A stretch of DNA of 46,979 nucleotides from Gammaproteobacteria bacterium. GTDB taxonomy: Bacteria > Pseudomonadota > Gammaproteobacteria > DSM-16500. Every line of letters starts with the position of its first letter. Position 1 is the first letter of the stretch. The notes under the pieces are model-generated. The model saw nothing but the letters and a program-made list of their open reading frames with translations. It had not been told where the DNA came from and did not search any database. Position numbers and translations under genes: made by a program. This document shows, piece after piece, positions 28,982-38,246 of the stretch. Where the stretch lies: contig JABDBV010000004.1 in assembly GCA_013288395.1 (NCBI GenBank), positions 1-46,979 on the forward strand. Reading direction: 5' to 3'.

Positions 28982-29932
28982 GTGCCCATCCACTCATTAA
29001 ACATTATCTTTGCAGGTACGCCTGCGTTTGCAGCGTTTGCCTTGCAAGCGTTAATTGATTCGCCGCATAACATTATTGCTGTCTACACACAGCCCGATCG
29101 CAAAGCAGGGCGTGGTTTAAAATTAACTGAAAGTCCAGTGAAGGCATTGGCACTCGCTGCACATTTACCGATTTTCCAGCCCGCTTCTTTGAAAAATCCT
29201 ACAGAACAAGAGCAGCTTGCTGATCTTAAACCGGATGTGTTAGTCGTTGCAGCTTATGGCATGTTATTGCCATCGGCCGTGTTATGCATTCCTCGTTTGG
29301 GATGCGTGAATATTCATCCGTCATTGTTACCACGTTGGCGTGGAGCGGCACCCATTCAACGCACTATTTTTGCAGGCGATAAAAAAACGGGTGTGACGAT
29401 CATGCTGATGGATGAGGGCTTAGATACCGGCCCCATCCTCATGCAGCGTGAATGTGCAATGGATGAAGATGAAACCTCACAAACATTGCATGATAAACTC
29501 GCCACCATGGGAGCGAGCGCATTAATTGAGACATTAAATTTAATGGCGGCAGATAACATTCAACCGATTGAACAAAACAATGACCACACCACCTACGCCA
29601 ACAAAATAAGCAAAGAAGAAGCACTCATTGATTGGGCGCAACCCGCAATGGAATTAGAGTGGGAAGTCCGCGCATTTAATCCATGGCCTGTTGCTTATAC
29701 CACTTGGCAAGAACAAGCATTACGCATTTGGCAGGCAAAAGCAGTGACAGGGGATCAACACGCAAAACCACGCACCATTCTTTATGCAGCGCATGATGGA
29801 ATTGATATTGCGACTGGCAATGGTGCATTACGCTTATTACAAGTGCAATTACCTGGCGGAAAAATTATTTCCGTTTCCGATTTTTATAATGCGCATCGTG
29901 ATGCATTAGTGGTGGGAGAGACATTAATATGA
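28982..29932 (+). CDS. fmt: Methionyl-tRNA formyltransferase
   Basis: IIFAGTPAFAAFALQAL; VNIHPSLLPRWRGAAPIQRTIFAGD; GTG start. Confidence 0.97.
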   Translation: MPIHSLNIIFAGTPAFAAFALQALIDSPHNIIAVYTQPDRKAGRGLKLTESPVKALALAAHLPIFQPASLKNPTEQEQLADLKPDVLVVAAYGMLLPSAVLCIPRLGCVNIHPSLLPRWRGAAPIQRTIFAGDKKTGVTIMLMDEGLDTGPILMQRECAMDEDETSQTLHDKLATMGASALIETLNLMAADNIQPIEQNNDHTTYANKISKEEALIDWAQPAMELEWEVRAFNPWPVAYTTWQEQALRIWQAKAVTGDQHAKPRTILYAAHDGIDIATGNGALRLLQVQLPGGKIISVSDFYNAHRDALVVGETLI

Positions 29933-31224
29933 GTTTACGCTTGTTGGCCGCCACCATTATTAATGATGTCACTGATGGTCGCTCATTAACTGATTGTTTG
30001 GACTTTGCCTTAATTAAAATAAAGGATTCGCGCGACCGCGCATTTGTGCAAGCTGTCTGTTACGGCGTTTGCCGCTTTTATACGCGGCTTGATGTGGTAT
30101 TAAGCCATTTATTAAAAAAGTCCATGCAGGCTAAAGACAGTGATGTGCACGCATTGATATTAGTGGGGCTTTATCAATTAATGGAAATGCGTGTGCCAGA
30201 ACATGCAGCGGTATCTGAAACAGTGAATGCAACCGCAACCTTAGAAAAGCCTTGGGCGCGTGGTTTTGTTAACGCGGTGTTAAGAGAATATTTGCGCAGA
30301 CAAGACGAAATCAAAAACATTATTCAATCGGATATTGAAGCAGAATATGCGCATCCAGAGTGGTGGATTGATGAAACTAAAAAGGCATGGCCGAATCATT
30401 GGCAAGCCATATTGCAAGCAAATAACGTGCATCCGCCTTTTTCACTGCGCGTGAATGAACAGCATGTATCGCGTGATGAGTATTTAGAAATATTAGGCAC
30501 AAAGCATATAAATGCGGCGAAGATTCCTGAAACGCGAGAAGGGATTATTCTGGAATCAGCCATTCATGTAGAAGAATTACCTGGTTTTAAAGCGGGCGAT
30601 ATTTTCATCCAAGATGGCGCAGCCCAGCTCGCTGTGGATTTACTGGATCTTGCCCCAAAGATGCATGTACTAGACGCCTGTTCCGCACCGGGCGGTAAAT
30701 TAACGCATATCTTAGTGAGAGAGCCACAATTAGCCTCAGTGAGTGCCGTTGAGAAAGACCCATTACGCATGCGTCCCATTAATGAAAATCTGTCGCGCTT
30801 AGGTCTTAAAGCGGATTGCATTTGTCATGATGTGAGCGATACGGCTGGTTGGTGGAATGGTGAATTTTTTGATCGCATTCTGTTGGACGCACCGTGTTCT
30901 GCAAGCGGCGTGATCCGCCGTCATCCTGATATCAAATTATTACGCCAACCAGAAGATATTGCAGCCTTTGCTGACGAACAATTTAATTTGCTGACCGCCC
31001 TGTGGGCATTATTAAAACCAGGTGGGTTGTTGGTGTATGCAACGTGTTCATTTTTTCCAGAAGAAAATGTGGAAGTGATGCAGCGGTTTTTGGCAGCACA
31101 TAAAGAGGCAAAGGAAGAAAAAATCCAAGCAGAATGGGGATTAGCATGCGACATCGGCCGCCAAATCCTCCCCGGCATGCATAACATGGATGGTTTTTAT
31201 TACGCTAGAATCAAAAAGGCGTAA
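29929..31224 (+). CDS. rsmB: 16S rRNA (cytosine-967-C5) methyltransferase
   Basis: VLDACSAPGGKLTHIL; LDAPCSASGVIRRHPDIK; NusB-like N-terminus. Confidence 0.96.
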   Translation: MSLRLLAATIINDVTDGRSLTDCLDFALIKIKDSRDRAFVQAVCYGVCRFYTRLDVVLSHLLKKSMQAKDSDVHALILVGLYQLMEMRVPEHAAVSETVNATATLEKPWARGFVNAVLREYLRRQDEIKNIIQSDIEAEYAHPEWWIDETKKAWPNHWQAILQANNVHPPFSLRVNEQHVSRDEYLEILGTKHINAAKIPETREGIILESAIHVEELPGFKAGDIFIQDGAAQLAVDLLDLAPKMHVLDACSAPGGKLTHILVREPQLASVSAVEKDPLRMRPINENLSRLGLKADCICHDVSDTAGWWNGEFFDRILLDAPCSASGVIRRHPDIKLLRQPEDIAAFADEQFNLLTALWALLKPGGLLVYATCSFFPEENVEVMQRFLAAHKEAKEEKIQAEWGLACDIGRQILPGMHNMDGFYYARIKKA

Positions 31225-31333
31225 TACGTACAATGCAATAAATGATTCCCTCTCCCGACTTCAGCGTCCGTTAAAAATACGGGCAGTGATTGCGGGAGAG
31301 GGTTAGGGTGAGGGAGTTTTTAGGAGTAGCACC

Positions 31334-32389
31334 ATGCGCATCGAAAATGACGTAAAACTGGATTTCCGTGATGTATTAATTCGTCCTAAACGGAGTGTAT
31401 TAAAAACGCGTGCCGAAGTGTCGTTGGATCGCGCATTTCAGTTTAGACACACACAATCCGAATGGCATGGCGTACCGATTATCGCTTCCAATATGGATCA
31501 CACCGGCACCCTAGACATGGCAAAAGCGCTTTCCGAACACTATTTGCTGACTGCGCTGGATAAGTTCGTCAAATTGGATGATTGGAAAAAATTTGCAACA
31601 AGCGCACCTAATGCCTTGGCATCTTGTTTTGTTTCAGTGGGTATTACTGATGCGGATTTTGCAAAACTGACAGAGGTGATGAAGGTGGTGCCTATTCCTT
31701 TCATTTGTTTGGATGTGGCCAATGGTTATACCGAGCGTTTTGTTTCTTATTTAGAAAAATTACGCGAACATTTCCCAAAGACCGTCATCATGGCTGGCAA
31801 TGTGGTCACGGGTGAAATGGTGGAAGAATTAATTCTCTCTGGTGCCGATATAGTCAAAATTGGCATTGGTCCTGGTTCTGTTTGCACCACGCGTGAAAAA
31901 ACCGGCGTTGGTTATCCGCAATTATCCGCCATCATTGAGTGCGCAGATGCTGCCCACGGATTGGGCGGGCACGTTTGTGCAGATGGTGGATGCACGACAC
32001 CGGGCGATGTCGCAAAAGCATTTGCGGCGGGCGCTGATTTTGTCATGTTAGGTGGGATGTTGGCAGGGCATGATGAATGTTTGGGCGAAGTCATCGAAGA
32101 AAAAGGCAGAAAATTTAAACGTTTTTATGGCATGAGCTCCACCGAAGCAATGGAGAGGCATCATGGCTCAGTAGCAGATTACCGCTCCAGCGAAGGCCGT
32201 TCAGTGAATGTCCCTTATCGTGGTCCCGTAAAGAACACCGTGCTAGATATTTTAGGCGGCATACGTTCGACCTGCACCTATGTGGGTGCGCACCGGCTCA
32301 AAGAATTATCAAAACGTACAACATTTATACGTGTAGCCCGTCAATTGAACGAAGTGTTCGTCCCCTACGAACTGGAAAGGAGCAAATAA
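31334..32389 (+). CDS. guaC: GMP reductase
   Basis: [63 protein letters not shown]. Confidence 0.96.
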   Translation: MRIENDVKLDFRDVLIRPKRSVLKTRAEVSLDRAFQFRHTQSEWHGVPIIASNMDHTGTLDMAKALSEHYLLTALDKFVKLDDWKKFATSAPNALASCFVSVGITDADFAKLTEVMKVVPIPFICLDVANGYTERFVSYLEKLREHFPKTVIMAGNVVTGEMVEELILSGADIVKIGIGPGSVCTTREKTGVGYPQLSAIIECADAAHGLGGHVCADGGCTTPGDVAKAFAAGADFVMLGGMLAGHDECLGEVIEEKGRKFKRFYGMSSTEAMERHHGSVADYRSSEGRSVNVPYRGPVKNTVLDILGGIRSTCTYVGAHRLKELSKRTTFIRVARQLNEVFVPYELERSK

Positions 32390-32408
32390 AATATATATCT
32401 CCCCTCAT

Positions 32409-32491
32409 GTAGCCTGGACACGCTTTTTGTGTCCAGGGTAGTGGCTTCGCTACACATACCACCCTGGACACAAAAAGCGTGTCCAGGCTAC
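32409..32491. repeat. 83-bp MITE-like palindromic repeat, copy 2 (inverted orientation)
   Basis: Same arms as 18963..19045; central segment gtagtggcttcgctacacataccac is reverse complementary in orientation to copies 1 and 3. Confidence 0.93.
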
Positions 32492-32716
32492 ATTGTCCAA
32501 TTTTTACCTCTATCCCCAATAGTTGTATCATTCTCAACTCTAAGCTATCATGCCCCTACTTCGTATCTGGAATGGGCACTATGTCTATTCATGGACGCAC
32601 AGATAGAAGGTGATGCGCCTTATTACTTAATAAAGGCGTGTGCCTGACTCTCACCTAATCCGGACGAGACACGGTAACAGGATGTTCACAAATCCAATAA
32701 TGAAAAATTAAGGAGT

Positions 32717-33289
32717 GTGAATATGTTTAAAAAAGTCCTTTCAGTGATCGCGATCGTAGCTTCAACCGCTGGTATCGCAACTGCAGCGGGTTCAGCGCCA
32801 TACATTGGTGCGGGTCTTGGTGTTGCTGCTAATACCTCAAGCAATAACAGCAACTACGTATTCGGTTCAAACCGCGTGTTGCCTTTCAACGTTCTTGCTG
32901 GTTATGGCGGCGTGATAAGCGAAAGCTTTTATCTCGCTGGCGAATTAAACGGTACGCTAGGTGCAGGTGAGCTGAACAATGGCGGTAAGTTGAAAACAAC
33001 CTACAGCTACGGTGCTAGCGTTCTTCCAGGCGTCATGTTGAGCGACCATACACTTGCTTTTGCACGTGCTGGTATCGTTCGTACACGTTTTTCCAGCTTG
33101 AACACAAATCAAACCGGTGGACAATTTGGTCTTGGTCTGCAAACTGGCTTAACACAGAATGTTGATTTACGTGGCGAGTATGACTTTACTGCATACCGTT
33201 CGATTAATCAGAAGGTTAATGGTGTCAGTTTCTCCACATCACCACGTCAAGATGCTTTTAACATCAGCTTAATTTATAAGTTTGAGTAG
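32717..33289 (+). CDS. Outer-membrane beta-barrel protein (OmpA/OMP25-like porin)
   Basis: ATG within ggagtgtgaatATG; signal peptide to AGIATAAGS; beta-strand pattern ending in NISLIYKFE. Confidence 0.8.
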   Translation: MNMFKKVLSVIAIVASTAGIATAAGSAPYIGAGLGVAANTSSNNSNYVFGSNRVLPFNVLAGYGGVISESFYLAGELNGTLGAGELNNGGKLKTTYSYGASVLPGVMLSDHTLAFARAGIVRTRFSSLNTNQTGGQFGLGLQTGLTQNVDLRGEYDFTAYRSINQKVNGVSFSTSPRQDAFNISLIYKFE

Positions 33290-33312
33290 AAGCACGCTTA
33301 GTTAACATCTCT

Positions 33313-33336
33313 ACCGTCGCCCTACAGGGCGACGGT
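33313..33336 (+). terminator. Strong hairpin downstream of the OMP gene
   Basis: accgtcgccct-ac-agggcgacggt, 11-bp perfect stem; no U-tract immediately after. Confidence 0.55.
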
Positions 33337-33397
33337 TAGATATAAAATCTGCTTCAATTCCTCTATACTTTTTGTTTCTCAATACTGATGTACTGAT

Positions 33398-33934
33398 ATG
33401 CCCTATATTATTCTCGACCGCGACGGTGTCATTAACTACGACTCCGATGTCTATATCAAATCACCCGCTGAATGGTTGCCTATCCCTGGCAGCTTAGAAG
33501 CCATTGCAGAATTAAACCGTCATGGGTTTAAGGTGCTGATCGCTACCAATCAATCGGGTGTTGCCCGCGGCTATTATGATCTAGCGATGCTTGATTTGAT
33601 CCATGAAAAAATGATGGGCGAATTGGCGGCAGTGGGAGGTTATGTGGAAGAAATATTTTTCTGTCCGCATCATCCAGATGAGCATTGCGCTTGCCGCAAG
33701 CCCAAACCCGGTATGCTCTATCAAATACAAAAAAAATATTCAGTCGTCCTTGCAGACACTTTTTTTATTGGCGATTCATATGTAGATGTGGAAGCTGCGC
33801 GAACAGCAGGATGCAAGCCATTGTTGGTGTTAACCCAAAAAGGAAAAGTCTCAGTGGAAAAATACCCAGATTTATTAACGATTCCTAGTTTTCCTCATTT
33901 AGCTGCAGCGGTTGATTATGTGTTATCACGTTAA
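33398..33934 (+). CDS. gmhB: D-glycero-beta-D-manno-heptose 1,7-bisphosphate 7-phosphatase
   Basis: IILDRDGVINYDSD; ATNQSGVARGYY; FFCPHHPDEHCACRKPKPGML. Confidence 0.95.
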   Translation: MPYIILDRDGVINYDSDVYIKSPAEWLPIPGSLEAIAELNRHGFKVLIATNQSGVARGYYDLAMLDLIHEKMMGELAAVGGYVEEIFFCPHHPDEHCACRKPKPGMLYQIQKKYSVVLADTFFIGDSYVDVEAARTAGCKPLLVLTQKGKVSVEKYPDLLTIPSFPHLAAAVDYVLSR

Positions 33935-34646
33935 TTTATTTATACGCTCACTGATTTTTTATATTTTCTCCACGATTGCTATTTGTATCTATAGCGTAGT
34001 GATCGTGTGTTTGTTGCCGTTTTCATCGCATTTTCGCCACGCTGCTATCCGCGCTTTTTTACGCTTTTATTTTGTTGTACTGAAAGCGGTGTGTCATATC
34101 GATTATAAAGTAGAAGGCATGGAACACATTCCAACGGATCGCACCGGCGTTGTTTTGAGTAAACATCAATCCACTTGGGAAACATTTTTTTTGCCGCTGA
34201 TTTTTCACGAACCGACTGTCATTGTTAAACGAGAATTATTGTGGATACCGTTTTTCGGTTGGGCATTGGCTGCAGCGGATCCTATTGCCATTAATCGTTC
34301 ATCTGGTTCATCTGCTATGCAGCAAGTGATTAATAAAGGCAGAAAATGTTTAGATAAAGGACGTTGGGTATTAGTGTTTCCGGAAGGCACGCGTATGCCA
34401 TATGGTGTGGAAGGTAAATATAAATTGGGTGGCGCGAGGCTTGCTGCAGCCACCGGTTGCCCCGTGATTCCGGTGGCACACAATGCAGGACGTTTTTGGC
34501 CACGGCGCAAATTTATTAAACGACCTGGCACAGTACAGGTGGTGATCGGACCTGTTATTGAAAGTCACGACCGCACACCCGAACAAATTTTAACTCTTGC
34601 TAGGACTTGGATTGAGGATACGGTGTCCCGCATTGATGCGCGCTGA
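33918..34646 (+). CDS. plsC: 1-acyl-sn-glycerol-3-phosphate acyltransferase
   Basis: VVLSKHQSTWETFFLP (HX4D/E-type motif); VFPEGTRMPYG; overlaps the gmhB 3' end. Confidence 0.9.
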   Translation: MCYHVNLFIRSLIFYIFSTIAICIYSVVIVCLLPFSSHFRHAAIRAFLRFYFVVLKAVCHIDYKVEGMEHIPTDRTGVVLSKHQSTWETFFLPLIFHEPTVIVKRELLWIPFFGWALAAADPIAINRSSGSSAMQQVINKGRKCLDKGRWVLVFPEGTRMPYGVEGKYKLGGARLAAATGCPVIPVAHNAGRFWPRRKFIKRPGTVQVVIGPVIESHDRTPEQILTLARTWIEDTVSRIDAR

Positions 34647-35558
34647 GTTTGAAGCTGCAAAACTAACTGGAACAGCCGCTGCTTCATCGATGAATCCACC
34701 CGTTAATAAATTATTCTGGATGCAACTTCTGCGATGACGCGCACAACCCATCACCGCCGAATCAGGCGCCAACATGGGTTTTAAAATGGAATAAGGGATT
34801 AACACCGTTTGGGTGCCATAAACAATTGGTGCCACTTGTCCTTCATCAAAGGTAATTAATAAACCATATGGATTAATATTCCAATTTTTAAAATTGTTTT
34901 CTGTTGGGGCGGTGCCGGTATTGACTAGTTCTTTATCCTTGAGACGCCTTGCTAATGCTTGGTTGGAATATTTGGAAATAAGCGTTAAATAATCGGATTC
35001 AGGCAAAAATAAATCGGCCAATTGTATGGTTTGGCCATTGTATAAATCATAATTAAATACATGATGAGTATGATAAGGAGGCGAAACACCAGCAATGGCA
35101 CCTTGGATTGTGAAGCGAATGCTAACGACAGGGTTGTCATTGGTATTAATGGCGGAAGCATTAAAATCAATGACTAAATCATTTTTTACAGATGATCGGG
35201 GTAACGCGCTTTGTGCATTAACATTATCAAGCACTCTTGCGCGAAAATTTGCTATTTCATCTACAATAATCGCATTAATTTGTTGGTTGAACGTATCGAT
35301 GTGTTCATCTTCTGTGTCGCTAAATATGGAAGGATAAACGGCTTTCACCACAATACGGGGTTTATCGTAAGTGATTTTAACTTCTGGTTTCATTTCCACA
35401 TCGTCTGCAATCGTGTAAATTTTTTCTTTGCTGCTGTGGCCACTGTCGTCACTGCTATCATCGGTATCATCTGCGTAAGCTGGAATAAAAGCAGTGAAGC
35501 TTAAGATAAAGACCAACAGCAATAACTGGAAAAGATGATGTCTGATTGCTTGAAACAT
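34590..35558 (-). CDS. Exported DUF3298/DUF4163-type (RsiV-like) protein
   Basis: Start MFQAIRHHLFQLLLLVFILSFTAFIPAYA (35558); VSIRFTIQGAIAGVSPPYHTHHVFNYDLYNGQTIQLADLF; track N-terminal extension comes from the adjacent repeat. Confidence 0.75.
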   Translation of the reverse strand: MFQAIRHHLFQLLLLVFILSFTAFIPAYADDTDDSSDDSGHSSKEKIYTIADDVEMKPEVKITYDKPRIVVKAVYPSIFSDTEDEHIDTFNQQINAIIVDEIANFRARVLDNVNAQSALPRSSVKNDLVIDFNASAINTNDNPVVSIRFTIQGAIAGVSPPYHTHHVFNYDLYNGQTIQLADLFLPESDYLTLISKYSNQALARRLKDKELVNTGTAPTENNFKNWNINPYGLLITFDEGQVAPIVYGTQTVLIPYSILKPMLAPDSAVMGCARHRRSCIQNNLLTGGFIDEAAAVPVSFAASNSARINAGHRILNPSPSKS

Positions 35559-35609
35559 GGAAAGAGTTACTCCTTTATAGTCGTTACACTGATAGTTGTC
35601 ATCCTGAGC

Positions 35610-35693
35610 GTAGCCTGGACACGCTTTTTGTGTCCAGGGTGGTGCGTATAGCGAAGCCGCTACCCTGGACACAAAAAAACGTGTCCAGGCTAC
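35610..35693. repeat. 84-bp MITE-like palindromic repeat, copy 3
   Basis: gtagcctggacacgctttttgtgtccagggtggtgcgtatagcgaagccgctaccctggacacaaaaaaacgtgtccaggctac. Confidence 0.93.
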
Positions 35694-35701
35694 ATTTGCT
35701 A

Positions 35702-36103
35702 TTAGTCATTATAACAATTCGTGCCCTTCGTTTTAGTCCGAACAACAACACCCTTTTCGTTTATTTCAAACAAATAAGTACACGATATGGCAAGACGTCC
35801 GCGGCTCCATGAATTATTGCTGGCGGGCGTTACCGTGATCACCGGCCGACCGCTATTATTAGTCACCCCAATTCCTGGTGAAGAAGACGATGAATTGGCG
35901 CTATAACGTTCGATGGTATAAGAGAGCAGGCTATGCCCATCGGGAAGAGCGACTTTATAATTCGGCTTACCCCAGCGGTTGATGAGGGTATTGACGCTTT
36001 CACCCTGCAAACTGTCGGGAGTAGAGGGGTAATAATTGGCCTTTGTTGTAGCACAACTAACGAGTAAAATGGCAAGTCCTAATAAAGCTAACGTTGTACG
36101 CAT
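35702..36103 (-). CDS. Putative small lipoprotein
   Basis: MRTTLALLGLAILLVSCATTKANYYP lipobox LVSC; ends in FEINEKGVVVRTKTKGTNC. Confidence 0.75.
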   Translation of the reverse strand: MRTTLALLGLAILLVSCATTKANYYPSTPDSLQGESVNTLINRWGKPNYKVALPDGHSLLSYTIERYSANSSSSSPGIGVTNNSGRPVITVTPASNNSWSRGRLAISCTYLFEINEKGVVVRTKTKGTNCYND

Positions 36104-36157
36104 CGATCCATCCTTGGTTTTACTAGAGGGGTAAGTTTACTACTGGAGTTTGGCGTC

Positions 36158-36319
36158 GTCATTGCCGTCATTGCCGTCATTGCCGTCATTGCCGTCATTA
36201 TCGTCATTGCGAGGAGCCCGAAGGGCGACGAAGCAACCCAGAAACCGAAGCTGGGTTGCTTCGTCGCCCTACGGGCTCCTCGCAATGACGGCGCAATGAC
36301 GGCAATGACGATAATGACA
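36158..36319. repeat. Nested repeat: gtcattgcc 9-mer units flanking a 40+40 bp inverted repeat
   Basis: Four gtcattgcc units plus variant units at 36158..36211; arms 36202..36241 and 36251..36290 complementary with one mismatch; complementary 9-mers at 36282..36319. Confidence 0.92.
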
Positions 36320-36358
36320 ACTTGGCCAAAATGTCCAGCACTAAAGGAGTATATAACA

Positions 36359-37498
36359 TTGCGTCTCGCTTTTTGTCTTTTTAAATATTTTCCCTATGGC
36401 GGTTTGCAGCGGGATTTCATGCGCATTGCAAGAGAGTGCCGAAACCGTGGACACGAGGTGCATGTCTATACCATGCATTGGGATGGGGATCCTGAACCCG
36501 GATTTAACGTGCATATCATTAAAACGAAAGCCTGGCAAAATCATGCCCGGCTACTTTCCTTTACCAACAAGCTTACTCCGCACCTTCAAGCAGCACGTTT
36601 TGATGTGGTCATTGGGTTTAACAAAATGCCCCACCTGGATGCGTATTATGCGGCGGATGTATGTTACCAAGCGCGGGTGCGGGAACATCGCAGGGCGTTT
36701 TACCGATTATTGCCGCGCTATCGTCAATATGTGGCATTTGAAGAATCCGTGTTTCGACTAGGGAACCCGGTGGAGATTTTACTGATTTCCCCGCAGCAAC
36801 AAAAAGCGTATAGCCAATATTATCAAACCGAGCCCGAACGATTTCATTTGCTGCCGCCAGGCATTGCCAAAGATCGGATGGCACCAGCCAATGCCGCCGA
36901 AATGCGCGCGGCTTTGCGTAAAGCCTATGGTTTTACCGACGAACAAATTCTGTTGCTCATGGTTGGCTCTGGCTTTAAAACCAAAGGCGTAGATCGGGCT
37001 ATCAAGGGGCTTGCCTCTTTATCACCCGCGCTGAAATCACGCTGCCGATTATTTGTCATTGGGCAAGATGATCCCGCCCGTTTTCAAAAATTAGCGGTCA
37101 CTTGGCAAGTGAGTGATCGGGTGTCATTTCTAGGGGGGCGCTCGGATGTGCCGGATTTCTTGCTGGCTGCGGATTTATTGCTTCATCCCTCTTATCATGA
37201 AAATACAGGCACGGCTATTTTGGAAGCCTTGGTCGCTGGTTTACCGGTGCTGACGGTCGAGGCCTGCGGCTATGCGCATTATGTGACAGAGGCAGAGGCA
37301 GGAACGGTGGTGCCAGCGCCATACAAACAACGTGAATTCAACGCGGCGTTAGAAAAAATGGTATCATCGCCACAAACAACCTGGCGGCAAAACGCGCTGG
37401 CGTTTGCGAAAGAAGCAGACATTTACAGCATGCCTTGCAAAGCCGCGGACCTTATTGAACAGATTGGGCAAAAACGTGTACTTACACCCAGACCTTAA
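36359..37498 (+). CDS. waaG: LPS core glucosyltransferase I, GT4 family
   Basis: LRLAFCLFKYFPYGGLQRDFMRIARECRNRGH; FDVVIGFNKMPHLDAYYAADVCY; YQTEPERFHLLPPGI; TTG at 36359 after AAAGGAG. Confidence 0.92.
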   Translation: MRLAFCLFKYFPYGGLQRDFMRIARECRNRGHEVHVYTMHWDGDPEPGFNVHIIKTKAWQNHARLLSFTNKLTPHLQAARFDVVIGFNKMPHLDAYYAADVCYQARVREHRRAFYRLLPRYRQYVAFEESVFRLGNPVEILLISPQQQKAYSQYYQTEPERFHLLPPGIAKDRMAPANAAEMRAALRKAYGFTDEQILLLMVGSGFKTKGVDRAIKGLASLSPALKSRCRLFVIGQDDPARFQKLAVTWQVSDRVSFLGGRSDVPDFLLAADLLLHPSYHENTGTAILEALVAGLPVLTVEACGYAHYVTEAEAGTVVPAPYKQREFNAALEKMVSSPQTTWRQNALAFAKEADIYSMPCKAADLIEQIGQKRVLTPRP

Positions 37499-38246
37499 AA
37501 GCTATTTCAGAACAGATGCACCACTCTTTGATCAGATCATGGCGCTCAAAGGAGAATCCTTTCGTCACCAAGATGGTCGCTTGACCCAGCGCATTGTGCT
37601 TGGCGCTAAATCTTATTTTATCAAGCAGCATTCGGGGGTGGGTTGGAAAGAGATTTTCAAGAATTTAATCCAATTCCGTCTACCCGTGTTAAGCGCCAGC
37701 AATGAATGGCGCGCGATTAACAAGCTTGCCTCATTACAAATCGCTGTGCCCACTGTGGTGGGTTTCGGTATGCGCGGTATTAATCCTGCGACAGTAGAGT
37801 CTTTTATATTAATGGAAGAAATTGCACCGGCGGTTAGTTTGGAAACCTTGTGTGCGGATTGGAAACAGCACCCGCCTTCTTTTGCTGACAAGCAAAAACT
37901 CATTACCGCTGTCGCGACCATTGCACGTGTGATGCATGAGCATGGGGTGAATCATCGGGATTTTTACTTATGTCACTTTTTATTGCATCCATCGCAAAGG
38001 CTTTATCTCATCGATTTGCATCGTGCTATGCGGCATCGCTTGACACCAGAGCGTTGGATCATTAAAGATTTAGCAGGGTTATATTTTTCAAGCACACAGA
38101 TAGGCCTGACACAGCGTGATTTGTATCGATTTATGAAGATTTATCATAAATCACCCTTACACACATTGTTGGCTTCGGAAAAAACTTTTTGGCAAAAGGT
38201 GCTAACACGTGGAAACACATACCGTGATCATACCCAGTCAGTTTGA
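37476..38246 (+). CDS. waaP: LPS core heptose(I) kinase RfaP/WaaP
   Basis: KSYFIKQHSGVGWKEIFKNLIQFRLPVLSASNEW; HGVNHRDFYLCHFLLH; GTG at 37476 proposed, overlapping the waaG end. Confidence 0.9.
   Translation: MYLHPDLKSYFRTDAPLFDQIMALKGESFRHQDGRLTQRIVLGAKSYFIKQHSGVGWKEIFKNLIQFRLPVLSASNEWRAINKLASLQIAVPTVVGFGMRGINPATVESFILMEEIAPAVSLETLCADWKQHPPSFADKQKLITAVATIARVMHEHGVNHRDFYLCHFLLHPSQRLYLIDLHRAMRHRLTPERWIIKDLAGLYFSSTQIGLTQRDLYRFMKIYHKSPLHTLLASEKTFWQKVLTRGNTYRDHTQSV

Noticed and set aside
32325-32537. Antisense ORF containing SLDTLFVSRVV...PLPWTQKACPGY, recurring in 35546..35812 and in the N-terminus of the 34590..35672 ORF
   Set aside because: The shared peptides are translations of the 83-84 bp palindromic repeat, not a protein family.
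33313-33336. Hairpin after the OMP gene as a novel regulatory RNA
   Set aside because: A simple 11-bp stem directly after a stop codon is adequately explained as a terminator or 3' stabilising hairpin.
36158-36211. CRISPR-like array of short units
   Set aside because: Units are contiguous 9-mers with no spacers; not CRISPR.
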